A model generated the notes under the pieces. The model did not search any database and was not told where the DNA came from. It saw nothing but the letters and a program-made list of their open reading frames with translations. The position numbers and the translations under genes are program-made. This document shows positions 11,873-21,436 of a stretch of DNA of 64,000 bases, one piece after another. The stretch's first letter is position 1, and each line of letters opens with the position of its first letter. Origin of the DNA: Dromiciops gliroides (Eukaryota; Chordata; Mammalia; Microbiotheria; Microbiotheriidae); assembly GCF_019393635.1 (NCBI RefSeq), contig NC_057861.1, positions 56,743,532-56,807,531 of the forward strand, in the 5' to 3' direction.

Positions 11873-12028
11873 GGGCAGCCGGGTGGCAGAGTAGATAAAG
11901 CACCAGCCCTGGATTCAGGAGGACCTGAGTTCAAAACCCGACCTCAGACACTGGACATTTACTAGCTGTGTGACCTTGGGCAAGTCACTTAACTCTCATT
12001 TCCCAAACAAAACAAAATTTTTTAAAAC
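11873..12028 (+). mobile_element. WSINE1-type SINE
   Basis: Head 'GGGCAGCCGGGTGGCAGAG', slightly diverged. An 11-bp target-site duplication CTCCTTTCTTG lies at 11862-11872 and 12029-12039. Confidence 0.9.
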
Positions 12029-12554
12029 CTCCTTTCTTGCTAGACATTTACTCGCTATGTTTTTAAGGCTGCTTCTGATTTTCTTGCATTCGAGTGTGTG
12101 TGTGTGCATGTGTGTGTGTTTTCACTCCCTGCTCTGTTGTGTAAATTCTGGGATGGTTGGTGCAATTAGACTTTCAGCAAGAGTTTGCAAATTCCCCAGA
12201 CATTTTGAAGTCATGGAGGAGGAAAAAAAGACTGGTTTATTTTGGGGCTTGGGAGTAAGGGTGAGGTATGTGACAAAGACTGGAAAATTTGGGAGTGAAC
12301 AGATATTTGTGTTTTTCCTTTGTTCCTGTTTTTGTCATTTTGGTAAAGGACCTTTCAGGATTCCAGAGTTGCACTGAAAATTCAGTTCTTTTTCCCAACA
12401 AAAGTACAGTCAAGCAAAAGGTGATTTTTGTTGAAGTTTTCTTGTCTGGAAAAGCCTATTTCATTGTGCACCTGAAACTCTCCACAGGCTTTCACTCTCT
12501 AATAAGGGGTGGTAGTCAGTTGTATAAATTGTTTCCCTCAGCCTCCTCATTTTC

Positions 12555-12775
12555 CTCTGCATCAGTTCATATAAGCCTTCCATGTTTTCCTGAATCCACC
12601 CTTTCATCATTTCTTAAGTTGTAGCCAATCATATTCCATTAAATTAATGTACCAAAATGTATTCATTTATTCCCTAATTGATGCTCCCCCTGCCCCCTCC
12701 TCAGTTTCCAGTTTTTTCTCGGCATAAAAAAAAAAGTTGTTGTAAATAAATTTGTACATATAGGGTCCTTTCCTC
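12555..12775 (-). mobile_element. L1 ORF2 3'-end fragment, antisense
   Basis: Text such as 'catcagttcatataagcc', 'tattccattaaattaatg' and 'gtaaataaatttgtacatat' is the reverse complement of the marsupial L1 ORF2 C-terminal region that is readable in sense at 44280-44480. It is diverged and truncated at both ends. Confidence 0.7.
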
Positions 12776-12784
12776 ATAGGAACC

Positions 12785-12960
12785 CTAGGAGGAAGGTGCT
12801 ATTGTTATCCCCATTTCACAGACAAAGAAACTGAGGCTTAGAAAGGTTAAATGACTTGACAAAGATCAAACACTTAGTGTTTGAGGTATACTCAAGCTTC
12901 CATCTTCTTTATACAGAGTCCAGCTCTGTTCCCTTTACCAGTGAGATCATAGGTTGGCTA
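12785..12960 (-). repeat. MIR/CORE-SINE, antisense
   Basis: 'atccccatttcacagacaaa', 'gaaactgaggcttagaaagg' and 'ttaaatgacttgacaaagat' are the antisense MIR core and 3' region. Confidence 0.75.
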
Positions 12961-14760
12961 AAAACAATATATACCTAGCTGTCATGTACCCTTAGAAAGG
13001 CCTTCTCCTTGCTGCCCACTTCTGTTTGGTGACATCCTCCTCATCTTTGAAGGTGACACAAAGGCCAACTCTTCCAGGAAGGTTTCCCACACTTGAAAAT
13101 GATTGATTCACTGTCACTTGATCTGATAGCCTTTGAGGTAAGTCAGCACACATTCATTTAACCTTTACGTACCCTGGACCAGGCCTTCAGCCAAGTCCTG
13201 AGAGTATAAGTGCAAGCAAATACAAAAACAGTCCCTGACCTCAATGAGCTTACATATTCTAGTCCTTGTATCTACTTAGTACATTTCAATTTTCTTTAAA
13301 TTTATTTGACAAGTCATTTTATGCTCCCTCTCCCACTTGATTTTCAACCCCTTGGGTGCAAATACCTTTGTTCTCTCACGGTGCAGTGTCCAGAGGAGCC
13401 ATGAAATCAGTGTTTGTTGAGAGAACTAGCCCCAAAGTGGGGAAGAAGTGTCCGTTGGAAGTGCTCTTAGTATCTTTCGTGCTGACTGGGCATGGGGTGC
13501 GGGAGTTGGGGAGGGCGGAGCGTGGTCTGTGGATGAGGTCACTTTTTGTCCTTGGCTTTCCAGCCCTTCCTCCAGTGTGGTTTTTCCTTGTTATTCAGCC
13601 TAAGACATGATTCTCAAATCATTGCCCAAGACCTTTTGCCAATTCTGGTCAATTATAGGCCCTGCTAAGGACCAGTGAGTGACCTTTGGACAGTAGAGTA
13701 TTTCCTGGGAAGCAAGAGTTTGATTTCATTATAAACTGAAGGATTTTGGCATAGCTGCACAAAGCAGGGAGAAACGCGGGCTCAGGAGAGATGGTGTGAC
13801 AGTGCTGTTTGATGGTTAGGGGAGGACCACAGCACACCTGGCTATGATCCAAGGGAATCCAATCTGAATTCTCAAAGTGTAGGCCACAGCAGGCTTGAAA
13901 AGGCTCCTCTTTTCTCCCTTAGGATCTCCCAGTGCAATGATTTACGGTTCAGAGGAATTGTAGAGGCCAACTAGAATAACCTGGGACTGGGGAGGGCTCA
14001 CTCAGACCCAGAGACAGGAAATTACCTCTTCCAGGAAGCTTGCCCTGATTTCTTCCAATCCCTCAGCTGAAAATTATTTCCTCTGTCTCCTGATGGAATA
14101 GCACTTAAACAAGTCAAGCCTTTTTTGTCAGGTCCCCCAGGTAGGACGTGGCTGCTCTCTTGACTCTGGCTTCCTAAAGCCTTCTCTGCTCTGATTGCTT
14201 AAATGAGATAAAGCAATATGGTCACAAGGTAGAAAGCTGCTGAGATATTTTTTCACAGCATTCAAAGCTTCTTTCTTTCATGGAAGTTCTTAGCTGACCT
14301 GCCCCCAAGCCCTGGGTATTTTTGCAGGGTGACTCATGCCTGTTTGGGTGCTGGCACACAGGAAAAGAGGAAAGTATGAAAAAATGCTAACACTCTGTAA
14401 TGGCAAGAATGAAAAGTGTGTGTGCCTTGGGATGTGGATTTGAGCTGGGAGGCTCACACTGTAGGCAGAGCCAGGGCAAAGGAGGACTAACTTATTCTTC
14501 TCCCTCCTTCTAGACTCACAGAATGTTCCAGGTGAAAGTTCTCAGAACAGAGAATAGAGAATGCCAGTCAGGAGGGGACTTAGAGCATAGAACATAAAAC
14601 ATCACCCGAAAGAATTCTTTGTCTAGAGAATGTCAGAAGGGATTTTTAGAATGTAGAGTTTTATAGCTTAGGGGATCATTTAGCCAAAACGCCGTCCATT
14701 TGGCAATGAAGGAAACTGGTCCTCAGATTTCCCCAGGGGAAATAGCATGTTCATTGTGAT
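12961..14760. other. Non-coding stretch, few recognisable repeats
   Basis: 13140-13265 matches the 'acattcatttaacctttacg...ccaggcctt' ancient repeat. 13350-14400 is largely free of recognised repeats. 14330 has 'ggtgactcatgcc', an AP-1-like site. I found no coding exon. Confidence 0.4.
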
Positions 14761-14769
14761 TTCAATATT

Positions 14770-15130
14770 GTTTTCTAAACTTGGAAGACTTGTCTGAACT
14801 GATGCAGAATGAATTGAGCAGAACCAGGACACCCATTGATATTTAAGATAAACCCTCTCTCTGATGAGCACAGTGACCAATCTTGATTTCAGTTTGCCCA
14901 TGATAAAGTACAGCCACATCAGATAGAGAAGGGATGGACTCAGGGAACCATTGAGTTATATATTTTTTGGATACGAACAAAGAGGAAATTAGTTTTTGCT
15001 TTACTATGTATATATATCTTATGTGTATTTTTTGTTTTGTTATATTTAGTTTTTATTTTTCAGTTTTGGGGAAGGAAGAAAAATAGATTTTTAATCATCA
15101 AAAATAACGTTTAATTAAAAATTGTTCTCT
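14770..15130 (+). mobile_element. LINE (L1 lineage) 3'-end fragment
   Basis: 'gtctgaactgatgcagaatg' and 'attgagcagaaccaggac' correspond to the 'atgctgagtgagatgagcag / aaccagg' block of the L1 at 44460-44490. An AT-rich 3' UTR-like region follows. It is diverged, with no clean tail or duplication. Confidence 0.6.
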
Positions 15131-15728
15131 CAAAGCAATATTTACTTAAATGTCAATGTGAAGAAAGTGCGAATAAAGGAATACTTAAAAGAAAATAGGA
15201 AATAAAACTGAACAATATAAGGGCAATTTTCCCTTATGTTTTCCAAGTTGGAACAATGGTTACAAAAGTCATTATGGAATAAAGAGAGAGGCCAAGGGGG
15301 CTGGGGCTGGCTGGGGCCCAGGGTGTTCAGTAAGGCTTCCTTTTCAGCCCAGCACTAGGTTAAGGAATAATCTCTATGGGTGAAAGAATTTCTAGGAAGC
15401 TGCTCAACCCTTTCCTTCCCAAACCTCTGAGTGAGCATGGGAGGCAAAAAACGATAGGAGCCAAACAAATTCTCAGGTGCTCAAAGTTTGACAAGATGAG
15501 AAAGAACCTTAGCCTCTTGGAGAAGGAAGGGACCTCACTGGGCAACCTGTCCAACTACCACTCCTTGCATGACTCAGAGGGCCTAGGACCTGGAACTGGA
15601 GGGGTTCTAGTTCTAGTTCTACCCTCTATTCCTCATCTCTCCCAAATTCCTTACAAATGAAAAACAAAGACCAAGAGAGTCCACATTTGAATGCCTCAGA
15701 ATCCTCTTATCTTTAGAACTTAGAAATT

Positions 15729-15885
15729 TTAAAAATTATTTGGGGGGGGGCACAATGGGGGTTAAGTGACATGTCCAGGGTCACACAGCTAGTAAGTGTC
15801 AAGTGTCTGAGGCTGGATTTGAACTCAGGTCCTCCTGAATCCAAGGCCAGTGTTCTATCCACCGCGCCACCTAGCTGCCCCCTAA
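15729..15885 (-). mobile_element. WSINE1-type SINE, antisense
   Basis: Antisense copy ending 'GCGCCACCTAGCTGCCCC'. A 12-bp target-site duplication AACTTAGAAATT lies at 15717-15728 and 15886-15897. Its tail contains a G-run (C-run in sense). Confidence 0.92.
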
Positions 15886-15989
15886 AACTTAGAAATTAAT
15901 ACTCAAGTTCTCTAGGGACAGCCTGGAGCTGTGAATTCTCAGATATTTGATTGAAATGTTTGAAATTCCCACAGAGAAGGAGCTGACAA

Positions 15990-16860
15990 TGCCGCTGTCC
16001 TGTGCCTTAATCAGAATATAGTAGGAATATTGGATCGAGTTCCTGGGAGTGTACTTTAGGGAAAATGATGTGAGGAGAAGGGCAACTCAACCTTAAAATG
16101 GTCCTTGAAGAGATAACTGGGGACGTTTAGCTTCAAGAGAAAGGAGACAAAATTTTGGTGATGAAGATATTCCCTTATTCATAGAGCTGCCATGGCATAG
16201 TAGACTCGTTTGTCCAGCCCTTGAGGTCAGAACCAGGCCCAATGGGGAGCTAGAGGCAAGCGCATTTCCATTCAGAATGAGCCAGAACTTTTCTTTTTAA
16301 GTAGTAAACATTTTTATTTATAGTTTTGGGTTCTGATTTTTATCTCTCCTTCCTTCCCTCCCCTACTCCCTCCCTGAGGTGGTAAGCAATCAGATGGAGG
16401 TTATACATGTACAATTATGTAAAGCGTAGTCATTTTGCATAAGAAAACTTGAATAAGAGAAAAAATTGAAAGAAAGTGAAAACTAGCATACTTCAGTCTT
16501 GTGTTCCATCAATATCAGCTCTTTCTTTAGAGGTGGAGAGTATGTTTCATTGATTGTCTTTTGGGATTGTCTTGGATCCTTGTAGTGCTGAGAATAGTCA
16601 AGTCTTTCACAGTTCTTCATCAAACAATATTGCTGTCTCTGTGCTGCACAGTGTTCTCTTGGTTCTGTTCTGAGCAAGAACTTTCTAACTCTCGGAGCTG
16701 TCCAACAATGGAAGCACTGTCTATGTTGCCTTTGATCCCAGGTCTGGCGCTTTTCTCTCTCTGTGTCTCTCTGTCAGGAATTCTGCCAATAGATTTCTAC
16801 TTCAGGTTGGGGTTGGATTGAGACACCATCAATGAAGGTGGGATTAGAATTGAAACTGCC
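15990..16860 (+). repeat. Ancient interspersed repeat, split by an antisense LINE
   Basis: Reading past the LINE at 16292-16671 joins '...gagccagaacttt' to '...ctaactctcggagctgtcca', preceded by 'ggggacgtttagcttcaaga' and 'cccaatggggagctagagg'. Related pieces occur at 29113-29240, 42620-42700 and 51530-51645. It is old and widespread in mammals as I recall; I do not name the family. Confidence 0.5.
16292..16671 (-). mobile_element. L1-lineage LINE 3' end, antisense, 5'-truncated
   Basis: Starts with T-rich text (the poly-A in antisense), passes a pyrimidine-rich 3' UTR ('ctccttccttccctcccc'), and ends in 'gtgttctcttggttctgttc', the complement of the 'gaaccaggagaaca' block. A 13-bp target-site duplication GAGC(C/A)AGAACTTT lies at 16279-16291 and 16672-16684, with one mismatch. 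Confidence 0.8.
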
Positions 16861-16871
16861 ATGGAAAGAAT

Positions 16872-17880
16872 TAGGGTGATGTGGAACCTGTTGTTAGCCT
16901 GGGAGGGAGAACCCAGGCCAGCTGCCTTGTTGGTTCCTTAGCCTCAGAACCAAACAGGGACCAGGAGCCTGTGCCTCTAGTCTGCCAACTTCTTTCACCA
17001 GCCAGGGTTGGGATGATGAGAGCCATACCTTTGATGAAAAAGAATTTTCTTAAGGACCTGCTGCTCAAAATGCACATTTTGAGAGGAAATGTTTACATCT
17101 TTACTTTCAGGGGCAACTGAGAGTTTAAATCCCTAATTCTCCTAGAAGATGAACAGATCCTAACCCAGTCTGGAGGAGTTCATGCCTAACTGTTGCCTTT
17201 GTTCCCCTCAAGTCGGTATTTTCCTGAACTTAATTGAGTTAGAAGTTGCTGAGTTACTTCTGGGACTGAGCTGTTTGATTTGACCACACTCCCTCATGTG
17301 GTCTGTTTTCTTCTTTTTGCCAGTGGTGGGCTGGTCCCCTGGGTTTCTGGTGAGTGAGTGAGCTCACTTCCCTAGGGCTCTGTTCTAATGAGGCCAAGCC
17401 CCTGCTAGAAGGACAGGAAGGAAGGGTAAACAAAGCATGTGGGCCCAGGAAGCAGTAGGAGCCCCAAGAGGCTTCTAGAAAGTGAAGAATTTCAGGTACA
17501 GGAATTGGCCCCTGGAAGACAGGAGGATGTCAGTATGGCTTCATGCACATCCTTCCCATGCTCTCTAGCGCCCTCAGGATCTATTCTGATGGATCTGTGA
17601 CCTTACTGCACCGGTGGGTGCTCTGCAGTGATGCCGATTGCAACCTCTCCGCCAATGTGTGCCCTCCCACCCAGAAAGCCTCTTGCCCGCATTCTCCACA
17701 AAATCTTCAAAGGAGGCTCGCGCCCTGCCCCCCCCCCCACAATGAAGACCTTTCTCTTGTTCTCTTGGCATTACATGGTTACCTCTGGAACAGCAGGTGA
17801 GCTGGCCATGACTCGCCTTGATAGTACAAAAAATTACGGTTGGATCATAACCTGTTAGAGTTGGACAGGACACAACAACA
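16872..17880. other. Non-coding stretch
   Basis: No gene or clear repeat. 17700-17745 contains a poly-C run. Overlapping short open frames on both strands at 17543-17873 have no recognisable domain. Confidence 0.35.
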
Positions 17881-17883
17881 ACA

Positions 17884-18170
17884 ACAACTCACATTTATAC
17901 TGCACTTTTTTACCCCAAGCACTTTCCATTTATGATCCTTAGGAGGTAGGTACTATGTTATAGATGAGGAAACTGAGGCTGAGAGAGGTTCAGTGACTTG
18001 ACCAGGGTCACACAGCCAGAAAGTACCTCTACAACTACACCAAGCTGCCTCTCCGTTAAACATAGAATGTTCAAGCTAGAAGTGACCTTACTGATCATTT
18101 TACAGACGTGGAAACTGAGGCTTAGCAGGAGATAATGACATGTCTAGTTTCCCACAGTGAGCTCTCTGTG
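17884..18170 (-). repeat. Two MIR/CORE-SINE fragments, antisense
   Basis: 17884-18045 has an (AAC)n lead then 'atagatgaggaaactgagg' and 'gaccagggtcacacagcca'. 18060-18170 begins 'gaatgttcaagctagaagtg' and repeats 'gtggaaactgaggcttagca'. Confidence 0.7.
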
Positions 18171-18767
18171 ACAGTACTGGACCTTTAGGGCTCCTATCGC
18201 CCCAGGCCCCTTAGATGTGTTCTCTGAGACGGGTCTTGGACTTGCTCCCCACTTTTCCAGTGATGAAGCTGTGCCTAAGATCATGTGGTTCAATTCATTA
18301 AACATTTATGGGGTCATAAATTGATAGACTTTAGAGAAGTAATTAATGCGATTCAGATGAATTGCTTCAGTTCATTCAATTAAGCTCCACTCCTCTTCCT
18401 CCTTGTCTCCACCTACTGAAGTTCCCAATCAATCAGCCAGTGCTGATTCAGCAGCCCGTAGGTGCCAGGTACATCTTAGACACTGCAGATACCAATGTGA
18501 AAGTTGCCCATCTCAGGCGCCACGCCCTCCAGGAAATCTTTCCTAATCTCCCCATAGGATTTGGAGATGGAAAGAGCCTCCTTGAGATCCAGCCCCTTAT
18601 TTTACAAATGAAACCAAAAGGCCGAGAGGGCCAGAAATCTGCACCAGGTCCCAAAAGTAGGGGAGCTGGGACTGAAACCAAACTTGATACTTTTTCTTTC
18701 CATCACTCCAAGCCAAGTAGTCTCTTCTGTCTGATTTCCCATAGTGCTTTAAAAATATATACATTTC

Positions 18768-18916
18768 AGGGCAGCTAGGTGGCGCAGTGGATAGAGCACC
18801 GGCCCTGGAGTCAGGAGTACCTGAGTTCAAATGCAGCCTTGGACACTTAACACTTACTAGCTGTGTGACCCTGGGCAAGTCACTTAACCCCAATTGCCTC
18901 ACTAAAAACAAAAAAC
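18768..18916 (+). mobile_element. WSINE1-type SINE
   Basis: Full-length copy with head 'GGGCAGCTAGGTGGCGCAG' and end 'CCCCAATTGCCTCAC' plus an A-rich tail. A 17-bp target-site duplication AAAAATATATACATTTC lies at 18751-18767 and 18917-18933. Confidence 0.93.
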
Positions 18917-19199
18917 AAAAATATATACATTTCTATTGATGTCCCTTGTTGTTTTTTTTTTTTACATTGCCAAAATTACCCTCAGTATCCCTTCTCCATT
19001 TTCCTCACAGAGTCATCTCATATAAGCCAACAGTATTTTTTTTTAGACAACAGTATTTTTTAAAGGCACCTCCCCACAAATGGGAAAGATAATCAATAGA
19101 TGGGAAAAACTTGAAAATATGCACAAGGTGCCACACCCCAGGACCTCTGGCCTTTTGGAAGGAGTGGGGTCAGGGTTTCTTCATTTCTCCTGTGGAGGC

Positions 19200-19465
19200 C
19201 GGTGGGAGGAAACAAGCATTGATTAAGCGCCTGCTATGTGTCAGGCACTGTGCTAAGTGCCTTACCAGTGTTAGCTCATTTGATCCTCACAGCCACCCTG
19301 GGCAGTAAAGGCTATTTATTATTATCTCCTTTTTACATTTGAGAAAGCTGAGACTGACCAAGGTTAAGTGACTTATGTAGATCACATGGCTAGTGAGTGT
19401 CTGATTGGAATTCACGGCTTCCCTTGTCCAGGCTTTATGCTCTTCCCACTGCACCACTGAGCCCT
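19200..19465 (-). repeat. MIR/CORE-SINE, antisense, near full length
   Basis: 'cctgctatgtgtcaggcact', 'ctcatttgatcctcacagcc', 'aggttaagtgacttatgtag' and 'ctcttcccactgcaccact' appear in order. Confidence 0.75.
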
Positions 19466-19769
19466 GGCTAGGGGCCATGGAGCCACGCTGCTTCTTTATA
19501 ACTTCACAACATTCACTTTGGAGTTTCGGGTAGTTCCTTCTATTTTGATTGTTGCACTCATTGTGTAGATAATTTTCTTGACTCTGGTTGCTTCACTCTG
19601 CATCAGTTCATGTTGTTTTTTATTTGCTCTCTGTTATCACAGTTAGCATTTCTTACAGCACAGGAATATTCCATTACATTCTCATATCACAGTTTATTTA
19701 ACCACTTCCCAGCTGCCAGGCATCTATCAACTTTATTTCCAATTCTTTGCTATGACAAAAATGCTCTGA

Positions 19770-19916
19770 GGGGCAGCTAGGTGGCACAGTGGATAAAGCA
19801 CCAGCCCTGGATTCAGGAGGACCTGAATTCAAATCCAACCTCAGACTCTTGACATTTACTAGCTGTGTGACCCTGGGCAAGTCACTTAACCCTCATTGCC
19901 CTACACCAAAATAAAT
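19770..19916 (+). mobile_element. WSINE1-type SINE inside an L1
   Basis: A 13-bp target-site duplication AAAAATGCT(C/G)TGA at 19757-19769 and 19917-19929, one mismatch. It interrupts the antisense L1. Confidence 0.92.
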
Positions 19917-19984
19917 AAAAATGCTGTGATAACAATTTTGGTGTATGTGGGGACTTTCTTCTTATCAGTAGCCTCTTTGGGGAA

Positions 19985-20284
19985 TATTGTTGTTCTTGTT
20001 TTTTCTTTGATCTTGAAGAGGGTGATGTCATGACTTGCACTGAATTGAATTTAAGTGAGGGAGGGCTGTGCAAAGTCACCAACCTTACTCTCTCCTCCAG
20101 AGCCATTTGGGTCCAGGGGCAAGACATATATCAGGCCAATTGGAGATGGCCCCAAATGTTTAAGGCAGTTGGGGTTAAATGACTTGCCCGGGGTCACACA
20201 GCTAGTAAGTGTCTGAGGTCAGATTTGAATCCAGGTCCTCTTAAATTCAGAGCCAGTACCCTATCCACTCTGCCACCTAGCTGA
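19985..20284 (-). mobile_element. Long tRNA-SINE: WSINE-like head with extended tail, antisense
   Basis: The right part (20150-20284) is the tRNA-SINE head and core in antisense. The left part reads in sense as 'ggggccatctccaattggcc', 'ggaggagagagtaaggttgg', 'cagtgcaagtcatgacatca' and ends in an (AAC)-type tail. The extension matches 8252-8455, which carries a different head. It is inserted in the L1 at 19560-20540. Confidence 0.75.
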
Positions 20285-20644
20285 GGAATCTCTAGGTCTA
20301 AGGATATGGACATATGGTTCATAATTTGCATAATGGTCATTCACAGCTCCACCAACAATGCACTAGTGTGCCTTTCTCCCCCAACCCCTTCAACATTTAC
20401 TATTCCCATTTTTTTGTCTCTTTGCCAATTTGTAGGGTGTGAGATAAGATCTCACAGTTGTTCTGTTGTGCATTTCTTTTATTGTTAGTGATTTGGAGCC
20501 ACCTTTCATGTTCTTATTTCCAGTTCTTCTTTTGAGAATCCCACGGAGTTTTAAATGGCTCTCTCCTTTACCCCATCACACTCTTGTCTTGTGTCTGTTC
20601 TTTTTGTACCTGTCCTATCCCTTCTACCAGACTGTAAGCATCTT

Positions 20645-20797
20645 TTTTTTGGGGGGGGGGGCGGGGTGAGGCAATTGGGGTTAAGTGACTTGCCCAGGGT
20701 CACACAGCTAGTGTCAAGTTTCTGAAGCTGAATTTTGAACTCAGGTCCTCCTGAATCCAGGGCCAGTGCTCTATCCACTGCACCATCTAGCTGCCCC
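20645..20797 (-). mobile_element. WSINE1-type SINE, antisense
   Basis: A 14-bp target-site duplication GACTGTAAGCATCT at 20630-20643 and 20798-20811. The tail region contains a long T then G run (20641-20664). Confidence 0.92.
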
Positions 20798-20982
20798 GAC
20801 TGTAAGCATCTTGAAGGTGGGCACTATCATTTTCCATCTCTGTCTCCCCAGCATCAAGTATAGGGCTTTTCAAATAGTTGGTGCTCAATAAGTGTTTGTT
20901 AATAAATTGAATTGATCCAGTATTGTACACTAATCACTGCCCTTCGGTTTGCTGATTGTTACCTTTAAAAAAGATGACCATG

Positions 20983-21131
20983 GGGCAGCTAGGTAGCACA
21001 GTGGATAGAGCACCGGCCCTGGATTCAGGAGGACCTGAGTTCAAATCCGGCCTCAGACACTTGATACTTACTAGCTGTGTGACCTTGGGCAAGTCACTTA
21101 ACCCTCATTGCCCAACCAAAAAAACAAAAAC
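20983..21131 (+). mobile_element. WSINE1-type SINE
   Basis: Head 'GGGCAGCTAGGTAGCACAG'. A probable 10-bp duplication GATGACCATG (20973-20982) versus GATAGCCATG (21132-21141). Confidence 0.9.
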
Positions 21132-21271
21132 GATAGCCATGGGACCCTGGGGTTGGAAGATTCCTTAGGGGTCATCTGCTCTAGGTACTCCATCTTATGG
21201 ACAAGGAAAGCAGGACCTAGACAGGTGATAGTGACTTCTCTGAGCTTAAACAGGTCTTAATAGGTGGGCCA

Positions 21272-21426
21272 GGGGCAGCTAGGTGGCACAGTGGATAAAG
21301 CACCAGCCCTGGATTCAGGAGGACCTGAGTTCAAATCCTGCCTCAGACACTTTGACACTTACTAACTGCGTGACCCCGGGCAAGTCACTTAACCCCCATT
21401 GCCCTGTCACCCCCCCCCAAAAAAAA
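21272..21426 (+). mobile_element. WSINE1-type SINE
   Basis: A 10-bp target-site duplication AGGTGGGCCA at 21262-21271 and 21427-21436. Short C-run before the A-tail. Confidence 0.92.
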
Positions 21427-21436
21427 AGGTGGGCCA

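Larger units (their letters stand above)
19560..20540 (-). mobile_element. L1 ORF2 3' part, antisense, split by two SINEs
   Basis: 19590-19769 gives 'actctgcatcagttcatgtt' and 'ggaatattccattacattct'. 19930-19984 continues 'acaattttggtgtatgtggg'. 20286-20540 resumes with 'aaggatatggacatatggtt', 'ctccaccaacaatgcactag' and 'gtgatttggagccacctttc'. These are consecutive blocks of antisense marsupial L1 ORF2, interrupted at 19770-19916 and 19985-20284. Confidence 0.75.

Noticed and set aside
20956-21168. Recurring peptides of the type 'DRAPALDSGGPEFKSGLRHL' as a protein family
   Set aside because: They appear wherever the WSINE is translated in one frame, on either strand; they are SINE shadows.
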